Assembly: GCF_003569045.1 (NCBI RefSeq)
Contig: NZ_BFCB01000002.1
Coordinates: 744,001-808,000 of the forward strand
Reading direction: 5' to 3'
Length of the DNA: 64,000 nt
Source of the DNA: Aggregatilinea lenta
Lineage (GTDB): Bacteria > Chloroflexota > Anaerolineae > Aggregatilineales > Aggregatilineaceae
Below the pieces are notes generated by a model. The model had not been told where the DNA came from. It saw nothing but the letters and a program-made list of their open reading frames with translations, and did not search any database. Shown one piece after another: positions 9,239 through 17,463 of the stretch. The position numbers and the translations under genes were made by a program. The stretch's first letter is position 1. Each line of letters starts with the position of its first letter.

Positions 9239-9407
9239 CGAGTCCTCCCAGAAATATAGGCGAATCGGGATAGCACTTTCCCAAGAATAGCACAGGTGTT
9301 CTAACCAGTCAACCCGCATTCGGAGGTTATGCGCGGGGTGCGCGCTGCTTGCCGCACGCTGCCAGCGCCCGTATACTGGCAATAAAGAGTTACGCACGGA
9401 GGGATCG

Positions 9408-10622
9408 ATGCAGCGTATTCGCCACCTCTTGACCGTCGTCGTCCTGGCGGCGCTGTTGGCTGCCGCCCACGCGCCAGTCGCTGCCGCCCGGCAGTACGGC
9501 TCGATTCGTGTGCTGGCCGCCTTCGCCAGCGACGCCGAACGTGCCGACTTCCAGCAGCTTCTGCTGCCCTTCTTCCAGCAGCAGTCCGTGACGGTGGACC
9601 TCGTGACCACGTCCGACATGGCCGCGACGCTCGAACAAGCGGCGGCGCAGGGCAGCCTGCCGGATGCCGCGCTCGTCGCCAGCCCGGCGCTGATCGCGGA
9701 ATATGCCCGCGCGGGGTCACTGGTCGCGCTCGATCAGGCGCTCGGCGCGCCTGCTGCGGGTTATCCGGCGTTTCTGAGCGATGCCTTAAGCGTGGACGGA
9801 ACCGAATACGGTCGCGCAGTGCGGATCGCGGCGGATGGGCTGGTCTGGTACGACACCGCCGTGCTGGGAACCGCGCCCCCGGCCACCTGGGACGACCTGC
9901 TGGCACTGTCGTCCGCGCTCTCCGGTGACGGCACGCCTGCCTGGGCGCTAGGTCTCGCGTCCGGCGACGCGGGCACGGACCTGATCGAAGCGATCCTGGC
10001 TCGGAGCGGCAGCGCGGACGTGATCGACGGGCTGGCGGATGGTACGCTCGCGTGGACCGATCCCGCCGTGCAGGACGCCTGGATGCTGGCCGGGCCGCTG
10101 CTGGATACCGGCACGCTCGACCACAGCACGCAGCTTACCCGGCTCGATGCGGCTCTCGCGCCGTTCACCGCTCCACCCACCGCACATCTTGCCCTCGCGC
10201 CGAGCACCGCGCAGCGCTGGATCGCGGACGCGGCCCCGCCGGCCAGCGCGGACTTCTTCCCTCTGCCCGGCAGCGCCAGTGACGCGATCTCGGTCAGCGG
10301 TGACTTCCTCGTGCTGTTCAACGCCGATCCGGTTACGTTGCAGCTGGGCGCATTCCTGACCGCGCCGGACACAGCAGCGGCGTGGGCCGCGCTCGGCGGC
10401 ACGATCTCGCCTTATCCAACCGCCGCCTACAGCGATCCGGTCATGGAGCGTGCGGCGGCGCTGGTGCATGACGGCCAGCCCGTGATCGACCTCTCCGACC
10501 GCCTGCCGCCTTCGGTGCGGGATGCGTTCATCGCGGGGGTGCTGCGCTTCGCCTCGGATCGCGCCGTGCTCGACGACGTGCTAACGAGCATTCAGGCCGC
10601 TGCTGAGCAGGCGAGGACATGA
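9408..10622 (+). CDS. Extracellular solute-binding protein (family 1), orphan
   Basis: A 404-residue exported protein with an N-terminal signal sequence (MQRIRHLLTVVVLAALLAAA) and no lipobox cysteine. The body has the two-lobe layout of ABC solute-binding family 1: IRVLAAFASDAERADFQQLL, PDAALVASPALIAEYARAGS, a hinge region ATWDDLLALSSAL, and PLPGSASDAISVSGDFLVLF. No permease or ATPase gene is adjacent, so the transporter partner and ligand are unknown; a carbohydrate is the family default. The start follows CGGAGG at a suitable distance. Confidence 0.7.
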   Translation: MQRIRHLLTVVVLAALLAAAHAPVAAARQYGSIRVLAAFASDAERADFQQLLLPFFQQQSVTVDLVTTSDMAATLEQAAAQGSLPDAALVASPALIAEYARAGSLVALDQALGAPAAGYPAFLSDALSVDGTEYGRAVRIAADGLVWYDTAVLGTAPPATWDDLLALSSALSGDGTPAWALGLASGDAGTDLIEAILARSGSADVIDGLADGTLAWTDPAVQDAWMLAGPLLDTGTLDHSTQLTRLDAALAPFTAPPTAHLALAPSTAQRWIADAAPPASADFFPLPGSASDAISVSGDFLVLFNADPVTLQLGAFLTAPDTAAAWAALGGTISPYPTAAYSDPVMERAAALVHDGQPVIDLSDRLPPSVRDAFIAGVLRFASDRAVLDDVLTSIQAAAEQART

Positions 10623-10662
10623 GTGTTGTAGAACCTAGACAAACAACCGGAGTGTCCCAACT

Positions 10663-11613
10663 ATGGCACATATTTTTATCGCATACTGCCATAAAGATAG
10701 CGATTTTGGCTACCTCACGCGGCAAGAACTAGAGAGCGCCGGATTTCAGGTCTGGATAGATGAAAACATACAAGGCGGAGACATCTGGCGGCAGGAGATC
10801 GATGATGCTATTCAAGCTGCTTTCGCGTTAGTTGTGATCATGTCTCCAGATGCTCGTCTATCCGAATACGTTACTTATGAGTGGTCTTGTGGTTGGGGCG
10901 CCGGAAAACCAATAGTCCCAATCATGCGCAAAGAAACCAAACTCCATCCCCGTTTAGAAGAATTTCAGTATCTAAATTTTACATCCGATGACCGAAAACA
11001 TTGGCCCTGGAATAATCTGATCAACCGCCTGAAAGAAAAAGAAACACAAAGCACTAGCTGTATTCCCTACGGCGCACCAACAGCCGTCAAACAAGCAGTT
11101 GCAGCTTTGAATAGTCACAAAGTCCAAGAGCGGAAAGAAGCGTTAGAAACGCTGTCGAACATTAAGCATCCAAGCGCAGGGGAAGCACTTATTGCTTCAC
11201 TACAACATCCCATAAAGGATGTACGCCAAACAGCAGCATTTTTGATGAGCAAGTCAGAAAACCTAGATCAGAAGATCGTGCCGCAGTTAGTTGTAGCACT
11301 AGAGGATGATGACTACAGCACACGTTACCGAATAATAGAGATGTTGGGGAAGATTGGTGACAAACAAGCTGTTCCAAAATTATTAGATATATTATTTAAA
11401 GACAATAACCGAGCTATACATAAAGCTGTGACGGATGCTCTAGGCCAGATCGGTGATCCGCGTGCGGTACCTGCCCTAATCTGGATTGTTGAAGCAATAG
11501 GCGACGAAGATGACAGTGCTTGTCAAGAGATAACTGACGCACTTCAGGCGATTGGCACACCTGAAGCTATAGCTTTTGTAAAGAAATGGTGGCAGCGGCG
11601 CAACGGATGGTGA
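10663..11613 (+). CDS. TIR-like domain fused to HEAT repeats
   Basis: A 316-residue protein, visibly AT-richer and with different codon use from its neighbours, suggesting transfer. Residues 1-125 form a TIR-like domain: HIFIAYCHKDSDFGYLTRQE, GFQVWIDENIQGGDIWRQEI, FALVVIMSPDARLSEYVTYE and GKPIVPIMRKE. Glu73 in the S-x5-E pattern after MSPDA is at the position of the catalytic glutamate of NAD-cleaving TIRs. Residues 130-310 hold HEAT-type repeats (HPSAGEALIASLQHPIKDVR, DPRAVPALIWIVEAI, KQAVPKLLDIL). By analogy it could be an NADase-type effector with a sensor scaffold, as in some anti-phage proteins, but no partner is adjacent. GGAG precedes the ATG by about 10 bases. Confidence 0.75.
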   Translation: MAHIFIAYCHKDSDFGYLTRQELESAGFQVWIDENIQGGDIWRQEIDDAIQAAFALVVIMSPDARLSEYVTYEWSCGWGAGKPIVPIMRKETKLHPRLEEFQYLNFTSDDRKHWPWNNLINRLKEKETQSTSCIPYGAPTAVKQAVAALNSHKVQERKEALETLSNIKHPSAGEALIASLQHPIKDVRQTAAFLMSKSENLDQKIVPQLVVALEDDDYSTRYRIIEMLGKIGDKQAVPKLLDILFKDNNRAIHKAVTDALGQIGDPRAVPALIWIVEAIGDEDDSACQEITDALQAIGTPEAIAFVKKWWQRRNGW

Positions 11614-11660
11614 AAATGGCCCACTTCACCTATGCCAAGACCATCCGCATGGCGGGTGTT

Positions 11661-11690
11661 TTGCCACTCAATCTCCCGTATGCTTACACT
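11661..11690 (+). promoter_or_regulatory. Predicted promoter of the YtxH gene
   Basis: TTGCCA at 11661-11666 and TACACT at 11685-11690, 18-base spacer, about 50 bp before the start codon. Confidence 0.5.
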
Positions 11691-11740
11691 ATAAGTAGAG
11701 ATCATCACCGGATGGTGAGGCACGAAGATAGGAGTAGAAG

Positions 11741-12022
11741 ATGAGTCGCAGCTATTATATGGGGGATGCGGAATTGGAAACTAAAAGCAGCGGTGTTGTG
11801 AATATGCTGGTGTTCCTGTTGTTGGGCCTGGGCATCGGCGCGGCGCTGGCGCTGCTCTTTGCGCCGGACGAAGGCGAAAAGACGCGCGAGCGCATCACCG
11901 ACAGCCTGGATTCCGGCGTGAAGGCCACCTCGGACGCGGGCAATGACGCGCTCGACCGGCTGGAGAAGGAATACCAGAACCTCCGCAAAGAGATGGACAA
12001 GTTGATTAGCAACATCAAATAA
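11741..12022 (+). CDS. YtxH domain-containing protein
   Basis: A 93-residue protein with one membrane segment (MLVFLLLGLGIGAALALLFA) followed directly by APDEGEKTRERI, the hallmark YtxH junction, and a charged, probably coiled-coil C-terminal region (DALDRLEKEYQNLRKEMDKL). YtxH proteins are small general-stress proteins of unknown molecular role at the membrane. AGGAG lies about 8 bases before the ATG. Confidence 0.85.
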   Translation: MSRSYYMGDAELETKSSGVVNMLVFLLLGLGIGAALALLFAPDEGEKTRERITDSLDSGVKATSDAGNDALDRLEKEYQNLRKEMDKLISNIK

Positions 12023-12082
12023 GCGATTGGCTCCTATCGGGCGCGGCACGACCCGCGCTGCGCGGGTCGCCGGAATCGCCGC

Positions 12083-12112
12083 TTGACGAGGCGTTCCCCG
12101 GCTGGCTATAAT
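12083..12112 (+). promoter_or_regulatory. Promoter of tRNA-Val
   Basis: TTGACG at 12083-12088 and a perfect TATAAT at 12107-12112 with an 18-base spacer. The tRNA begins 12 bp later. Confidence 0.8.
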
Positions 12113-12123
12113 GAGCGCAGTGC

Positions 12124-12197
12124 GGGCGACTAGCTCAGTTGGTTAGAGCGCCTCCCTTACAAGGAGGATGTCGGGGGTTCGAGTCCCTCGTCGCCCA
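12124..12197 (+). tRNA. tRNA-Val (anticodon TAC)
   Basis: A complete cloverleaf of 74 nt. Acceptor GGGCGAC pairs with GTCGCCC, with discriminator A. The D arm is GCTCAGTTGGTTAGAGC. The anticodon stem CCTCC/GGAGG closes loop CTTACAA, giving anticodon TAC, which reads GTA. The T arm is GGGGGTTCGAGTCCCTC. CCA is not encoded. Confidence 0.97.
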
Positions 12198-12204
12198 CTC
12201 GATA

Positions 12205-12254
12205 AACGCCAGATATACGGGTTCGCAACCACCAGAACCCGTATATCTGGCGTT
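12205..12254 (+). repeat. Perfect 20-bp inverted repeat just after tRNA-Val
   Basis: The arm at 12205-12224 (AACGCCAGATATACGGGTTC) is matched exactly by its complement at 12235-12254, with a 10-nt loop. It begins 7 bp after the tRNA. It may be the tRNA transcript terminator, although the next T run (CTTTTA, about 12259) is displaced and short. Confidence 0.8.
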
Positions 12255-12313
12255 CGCGCTTTTAAAGGCGGCTCGCGTTTTCGGGCATTTTTGAGGCTAT
12301 TGCTGTACGGAAT

Positions 12314-12335
12314 GTTGTACAAAACCTTGTACAAC
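12314..12335. promoter_or_regulatory. TTGTACAA-type palindrome, candidate operator
   Basis: GTTGTACAA (12314-12322), spacer AACC, TTGTACAAC (12327-12335). A perfect 9-bp dyad about 100 bp before the sugar ABC promoter. No regulator gene is adjacent, so a binding protein cannot be named. Confidence 0.4.
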
Positions 12336-12432
12336 GTGGACCCGAAAACAGCACAAAAACCCGTGAAGCCGATCCTGCCCACCGTGCGCCATAGTTCAGT
12401 ACGCTGGCGCAGCATTGATAATTATTCAGCCT

Positions 12433-12486
12433 TTGACTGGTGTCAACTCTTGTAATATACTGAATACGAACTCGCCTATTGCGAGT
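12433..12486 (+). promoter_or_regulatory. Promoter-operator of the sugar ABC operon
   Basis: TTGACT at 12433-12438 and TATACT at 12456-12461 with a 17-base spacer form a near-consensus promoter. Two dyads overlap it: TTGAC-TGGT-GTCAA at 12433-12446 covers the -35 box, and ACTCGC-CTATT-GCGAGT at 12470-12486 begins near the expected transcription start. This placement fits repression, but no regulator is encoded next to it. Confidence 0.65.
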
Positions 12487-12538
12487 ATTTAGTACATATA
12501 TTTAGCCTGTTAGTCTACACTTACGGAGGATCGAACGC

Positions 12539-14209
12539 ATGAAACGCACACTTCTCGTCCTGATCCTGGTTTTTGTTCTCGCCCTTCCTACCAGTATTCT
12601 CGTAACCGCACAGGGCGACGACCCGTTTGAGGGGTTGACCCCAGAAGACCTGTTCCCGAACGCCATCGACGATCAGGAGCGTGAGTCCGCGATGGAGGCG
12701 CTGCTTGCCGCCAACCTGCCCGACGCGCGCGATCGCTTCGAGGGGCAAACCTTGACCCTCGGCGTGCTGGCCAGCGGCACGCGCGGCGTGATCTCCGGCG
12801 CTCCCTACTTCTGGCGCGAGGCGTTTGAGGCCGTGACTGGCGCCGAACTCGAAATTATCGAGATTCCCTTTGAGCAAATGCTTACCACCCTTACGGTAGA
12901 CTTTTCGACCAACCAGAACACCTACGACGCCATCATGAACGCGTCCTGGTTCTATGGCGACTACATCAGCAACGATTGGATCATCCCCATCGACGACTAC
13001 ATCGGCGCGGAAGGTTACCCGATGTGGGAGCCGGACAAGGTCGCCGCGCCGCTGCAGCAGCTTCTCACCTGGGGCGATAGCTGGTACGGCGTGGTGAACG
13101 ACGGCGATACGCAGATGTTCTACTATCGCCGCGACATCCTCGAAGATCCCGAATGGCAAGCCGCCTACGAGGAAGAGACCGGCGAGCCGATGCCCGTCCC
13201 GCCGCAGACCTGGCAGCAGATGCTCAAGGTCGCGCAGTTCTTCAACGGCAAGGACTGGAACGACGACGGCGATCCCGATGACGGCGTCAGCCTCCACCTC
13301 AAGGTCGGCGGACAGGGCTTCTTCCACTACATGGCGCTCTCCGCACCCTTCTCCATCACTCCGGCAGAGGGCGACGACCCGACCGCCGTCACCAAGTACG
13401 ATAACATCTACTGGTTCGATCCCGACGACATGACGCCCGTGATCAACTCGCCGGGCCACGTCGCGGCGCTCGAATTCCTGCAAGAGCTGGCTGCAACCGG
13501 CTCGCCGTCGCAGTTCGGCTGGGAGCTGGGCGAAGCCTGGGACAATTTCCTCAACGGCAACGCCGTGATGCTTTACTCGTGGGGCGACGTTGGCTCGCTG
13601 GCCCAGGACCCCAACGCCTCGACCATCAAGGGCAAACTTGGTGGATCGCGCATCCTCTGCTCGGAGGACTGGTACGACCGTGAAGCGGGCGCGTTCGTCA
13701 ATGATCCTGAGAACCCCAACTGCGTCGGCAACCTGGTCGGCGCGTCGTGGCACGGCGTCATCTCCAGCGCCTCGGACGTGCCGGACCTCGCCTACTACTT
13801 CCTGGCGATGCAGGCCGCGCCGCCTATCCTGTTCTGGAACGTGACCTACGGCTGGACGGGTGTCGATCCCAGCTCAACCACGCACCTGTTCCCGCCTGCC
13901 GGTGAAGCCTCGGTAGATGACTATGTGGCTGCCGGGTACGACGCGGGCGACGTGGAATCGTACATCACCGGTTACGGCGACAACCTGTTCACCTTCCCCA
14001 CCAGCCAGACCTACCTGCGCATCCCTGGCACGCCGGAATACTGGAACATTCTGGACATCCGGCTGGCCGAAGCGATGATCGGGGAGCTGTCCGCGCAAGA
14101 GGCGCTGGACGAGGTCGCCAGCGAATGGGAGGACATCACCGACGACATCGGGCGAGACTACCTGCTGCCCATCTACCAGGAATCGATCGGGTACACACCC
14201 TCGGAGTAG
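12539..14209 (+). CDS. Sugar ABC transporter substrate-binding protein (family 1)
   Basis: A 556-residue exported binding protein with a signal peptide (MKRTLLVLILVFVLALPTSI, cleaved near TAQGDD). The body matches large family 1 solute-binding proteins: LTLGVLASGTRGVISGAPYF, EIIEIPFEQMLTTLTVDF, YDAIMNASWFYGDYIS, and LNGNAVMLYSWGDVGSLAQD. It captures a carbohydrate outside the membrane for the two permeases downstream; ligand not predictable. ACGGAGGA precedes the ATG. A strong hairpin at 14240-14268 separates it from the permeases, as expected when the binding protein is needed in excess. Confidence 0.88.
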   Translation: MKRTLLVLILVFVLALPTSILVTAQGDDPFEGLTPEDLFPNAIDDQERESAMEALLAANLPDARDRFEGQTLTLGVLASGTRGVISGAPYFWREAFEAVTGAELEIIEIPFEQMLTTLTVDFSTNQNTYDAIMNASWFYGDYISNDWIIPIDDYIGAEGYPMWEPDKVAAPLQQLLTWGDSWYGVVNDGDTQMFYYRRDILEDPEWQAAYEEETGEPMPVPPQTWQQMLKVAQFFNGKDWNDDGDPDDGVSLHLKVGGQGFFHYMALSAPFSITPAEGDDPTAVTKYDNIYWFDPDDMTPVINSPGHVAALEFLQELAATGSPSQFGWELGEAWDNFLNGNAVMLYSWGDVGSLAQDPNASTIKGKLGGSRILCSEDWYDREAGAFVNDPENPNCVGNLVGASWHGVISSASDVPDLAYYFLAMQAAPPILFWNVTYGWTGVDPSSTTHLFPPAGEASVDDYVAAGYDAGDVESYITGYGDNLFTFPTSQTYLRIPGTPEYWNILDIRLAEAMIGELSAQEALDEVASEWEDITDDIGRDYLLPIYQESIGYTPSE

Positions 14210-14239
14210 CACGCACGCCAGCCAGCCTGCATACGAAGT

Positions 14240-14268
14240 GGGGAGAGGACGCGTCCTCTCCCCCTTTT
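14240..14268 (+). terminator. Intra-operon hairpin/terminator after the binding-protein gene
   Basis: GGGGAGAGGACG (14240-14251) is followed directly by its complement CGTCCTCTCCCC (14252-14263), then C and TTTT. It would partly stop or stabilise transcripts, keeping permease output below binding-protein output. Confidence 0.75.
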
Positions 14269-14298
14269 GACATCCGTGGATCATACAGGTAGGCATCT

Positions 14299-15174
14299 AT
14301 GACCATCAAAAATCGTGCCGGACTGTGGTTTGTGATACCGGGCATCATCTGGGTCCTGTGCTTTACGCTGTTCCCCCTGCTCTACTCCCTGGCGCTCAGT
14401 TTCACCGACAAGCGCATGGGGCGGCGCAACCGTCCCGGCGAATGGATCGGCCTGCAAAACTACTCGGAGATTTTCAGCGACAACCGCGTGTCGGAAGTGC
14501 TCGAAATGACGCTGTTCTTGATTGTCGGCGGCGTCCTGGTGACTATCGTGTTCGGCACGTTTATCGCGTGGCTGTTCAACCACGACATCCCCGGCCTGCG
14601 CGCCTTCCGCGCCATCCTCACCCTGCCGATCTTCGCCGCGCCGATCGCGCTCGGCCAACTCGGCATGATCCTGTTCAACGAGCAGAGCGGCCCCGTCAAC
14701 CACCTGATCACGGGCGTCGGCGGGGAGCCGGTCTACTGGCTCACACAGCCCTGGGCGGCACGCTTCGCCGTGCTGCTCGTAGACGCGTGGCAGTGGACGC
14801 CGTTCGTGTTCATCATCGTGCTGGCAGCCATGCAGTCGATCTCGGACGAGCTGTACGAGGCTGCCCGGCTCGACACGGCCAGTGCCTGGACGCTGTTCCG
14901 CCGCATCACGCTGCCGCTCATCGCACCCGCGCTGGGCACGATCACCATGCTGCGCCTGGTCGAGACGTTCAAGATCCTGGACATCCCCTACACCCTGACC
15001 GGGGGCGGGCCGGGCGTCTCCACGCAAACCTACTCGTACTACATCTACCTCGAAGGGCTGCGCAACTTCGACATGGGCTACGCGTCGGCGCTGGCGTACC
15101 TGCTGGTGATCGTCGCCATCATCGTGACGTCCATATTCTTCTGGCGCGTGCGCGCCCGGTACGAGGTCCAGTAG
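14299..15174 (+). CDS. Sugar ABC transporter permease (MalF/UgpA type)
   Basis: A 291-residue permease with six predicted membrane segments, beginning LWFVIPGIIWVLCFTLFPLL. The EAA loop that docks the ATPase is ELYEAARLDTASAWTLFRRI, followed by TLPLIAPAL. LTGGGPGVSTQTYSYYIY is the usual MalF-type late loop. It pairs with the MalG-type permease 9 bp downstream. No ATP-binding subunit is encoded in the operon; a shared MsmK/UgpC-type ATPase elsewhere is presumed. Confidence 0.92.
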   Translation: MTIKNRAGLWFVIPGIIWVLCFTLFPLLYSLALSFTDKRMGRRNRPGEWIGLQNYSEIFSDNRVSEVLEMTLFLIVGGVLVTIVFGTFIAWLFNHDIPGLRAFRAILTLPIFAAPIALGQLGMILFNEQSGPVNHLITGVGGEPVYWLTQPWAARFAVLLVDAWQWTPFVFIIVLAAMQSISDELYEAARLDTASAWTLFRRITLPLIAPALGTITMLRLVETFKILDIPYTLTGGGPGVSTQTYSYYIYLEGLRNFDMGYASALAYLLVIVAIIVTSIFFWRVRARYEVQ

Positions 15175-15183
15175 GAGGCCGCC

Positions 15184-16047
15184 ATGAGCACTCAAGCGTC
15201 ATATCGGAACACTCGGGAACGGGTGGGGCACATCCTCATGTGGGCCGCCATTCTGCTGGTGACACTCGTGGTCCTCTACCCGTTTCTGTGGGCGGTCATC
15301 ACCTCGTTCAAGCCCCAGCGCGACGCGCTGCAATCGTCGCTGATCCCGTGGGTGCAGTTCGATCCGATCCTGGACAACTGGAAGGCGGAGCTGCAAACCG
15401 GCGGTGAGGAGAATTTCAACGCGCTCAAGAACAGCGGGATCATCGCCCTGGGCGCGACCGCCGTCGCGCTGACGCTGGGCACCAGCGCCGGATACGGCTT
15501 GGCGCGCTTCCGCTTCCGCATCGGCAACCGCAACCTCGTCTCGTGGTTCCTGTCCCAGCGCTTTCTGCCGCCTGTGGCGACGCTGATCCCGTTTTTTCTG
15601 ATGCTCCAGCGCCTCGACCTGTTCGACACGCGCCTGGGCATGATCATCGTCAACGCGACGTTCGTCATGCCGTTCGCCGTGCTGATCACGCGCGACTTCT
15701 TCGCGGATTTACCCAAGGATCTGGAAGAAGCGGCGCTGGTCGATGGCGCGTCGCACCGGCAGGTGTTCATGCGCGTGGCGTTGCCCATCGCCGGACCCGC
15801 GATTGTGGCGGCGGGTATCATATGCTTCACCTTCGCCTGGAACGAGTTCCTGTTCGCCAGCGTGCTGACCGTGCGCGACGCGCAGCCATTCACGGTGAAG
15901 ATCAGCAGCACCGGGACCGTGCGCGGCATCCACTTCGGCTACGTCTCGACGCGCCTGCTGATGGCCGTGCTGCCACCGCTGATCCTGTCGCTGTTCGTGC
16001 AGCGCTACATCGTGCGCGGCCTGACGATGGGCGCGGTCAAGGGGTAA
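15184..16047 (+). CDS. Sugar ABC transporter permease (MalG/UgpE type)
   Basis: A 287-residue permease with six membrane segments. The start follows AGGAGGCCGCC. Motifs: VLYPFLWAVITSFKP at the N terminus, the EAA loop DLEEAALVDGASHRQVFMRV, then ALPIAGPAI, and a C-terminal RYIVRGLTMGAVKG as in MalG-type subunits. It forms the membrane channel with the upstream permease. It is the last gene of the operon. Confidence 0.92.
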   Translation: MSTQASYRNTRERVGHILMWAAILLVTLVVLYPFLWAVITSFKPQRDALQSSLIPWVQFDPILDNWKAELQTGGEENFNALKNSGIIALGATAVALTLGTSAGYGLARFRFRIGNRNLVSWFLSQRFLPPVATLIPFFLMLQRLDLFDTRLGMIIVNATFVMPFAVLITRDFFADLPKDLEEAALVDGASHRQVFMRVALPIAGPAIVAAGIICFTFAWNEFLFASVLTVRDAQPFTVKISSTGTVRGIHFGYVSTRLLMAVLPPLILSLFVQRYIVRGLTMGAVKG

Positions 16048-16168
16048 GTCACCGCAGTCGTAGCAATCGCGCGGTAAGAGATGTCTGGTGGGGGTCTTGT
16101 CCAACCCTGTAAAGCTGTGCGCGTCCGTTTGGCCGTGAACGAGGCTCAAAAAGGGGATTTCGCGTCCT

Positions 16169-17299
16169 GTGGATGTCCAACCGTTCCGCATCACTATTCC
16201 TCAAGCCGCGCTGGATGACCTGCACGCCCGGTTGGCGCGCGTGCGCTGGCCCGACGAACTGCCCGGCGTAGGCTGGGACTACGGCGTACCGTCCGCTTAC
16301 GTACGCCGTCTGGTCGATCACTGGCGCAGTGGGTACGACTGGCGCACCTGGGAATCGAAGCTCAACGCCTATCCGCAGTTCACCACCGAGATCGACGGGC
16401 AGACGATCCACTTTCTGCACGTGCGCTCGCCGGAACCGGACGCCCTGCCGCTCATTCTGACACACGGTTGGCCCGGCTCAATCGTCGAATACCTCAAGGT
16501 GATCGAGCCGCTCACCAACCCCCGCGCCTACGGCGGCGATCCGCTCGACGCGTTCCATCTAGTTATCCCGTCGGTGCCCGGTTTCGGCTTCTCCGGTCCC
16601 ACGCACGCGCCGGGCTGGAACCCTGCCCGCGTGGCGAACGCCTGGATCGAGTTGATGCACGGCCTTGGATACAACCGTTACGGCGCGGTTGGCAACGACT
16701 GGGGCACACACATTTCGCTTCACATGGCGCAAGTCGATCCAGATCATATCGTCGGCGCACACGTCACCCAGATCTTCCTCGTGCCGTCCGGTGATCCCGC
16801 CGAGCTGGCCGACCCCACCCCCGACGAGATCGCGGCGCTGGAAAGCCTGGCGTGGTTCAGGGCCAACATGGCCGCGTACGACGCGTTCCACTCGCAGCAG
16901 CCCCAGACGATCGCGTTTGCCCTCACCGACTCGCCGGTGGGCCTGCTGGCGTGGTTCTGCCAGATATACCGCGACGGCGAAGGGCTTGACGACGACTTTG
17001 TGTTGACCAATGCCTCGATCTACTGGCTGACCGGAACCGTCGCCTCGTCGGCGCGGATGTATTACGAAAATGCCAGGATGGAACGCTTTTCCGAGCCGAC
17101 CACGACGCCCGTCGCAGTCGCCATGTTCCGCGACGACTGGCGCACCTTCCGGCGATTGGCTGACCGGACTTACACGAACATCGTCCAGTGGTCAGAGTAC
17201 GACACAGGCGGACACTATGCTGCGCATCAGGTGCCCGATCTGCTGATCGGCGATGTGCGCCGGTTCTTCCGTCTGGTCGTAGGGAACGCGGCGTCCTGA
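16169..17299 (+). CDS. Epoxide hydrolase (alpha/beta hydrolase with EHN domain)
   Basis: A 376-residue protein starting with GTG ([20 protein letters not shown]), which fits the start of the epoxide hydrolase N-terminal (EHN) domain. Motifs: oxyanion HGWPGS, nucleophile Asp177 in VGNDWG, and a C-terminal His349 in [12 protein letters not shown]. The mechanism of the family is an alkyl-enzyme ester on the aspartate, then hydrolysis to a diol. The ribosome site (AAGGGGA) is weak and 12 bases away. The substrate is not predictable; it stands alone after the ABC operon. Confidence 0.85.
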   Translation: MDVQPFRITIPQAALDDLHARLARVRWPDELPGVGWDYGVPSAYVRRLVDHWRSGYDWRTWESKLNAYPQFTTEIDGQTIHFLHVRSPEPDALPLILTHGWPGSIVEYLKVIEPLTNPRAYGGDPLDAFHLVIPSVPGFGFSGPTHAPGWNPARVANAWIELMHGLGYNRYGAVGNDWGTHISLHMAQVDPDHIVGAHVTQIFLVPSGDPAELADPTPDEIAALESLAWFRANMAAYDAFHSQQPQTIAFALTDSPVGLLAWFCQIYRDGEGLDDDFVLTNASIYWLTGTVASSARMYYENARMERFSEPTTTPVAVAMFRDDWRTFRRLADRTYTNIVQWSEYDTGGHYAAHQVPDLLIGDVRRFFRLVVGNAAS

Positions 17300-17463
17300 C
17301 AGCAGCACCCTTCTCCGCGAGTTACGCTCAGTTTACAGGGCCTATGCCCCGGCAGCATGCTGCCAACGTTCGCCATTCCCCCTGCCTCATGCTACAATTC
17401 CCCTCTGAAAAGTGCCCCACACAGCACGTTCAGCGGGCATGAAACCCACCGATTGGAGCGTTC

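Noticed and set aside
12143-12415. 90-residue open frame on the minus strand over the tRNA-Val region, with C-terminal GTRTPDILLVREAL
   Set aside because: That C terminus is the translated antisense of a tRNA, a well-known false gene; the frame also crosses the 20-bp inverted repeat.
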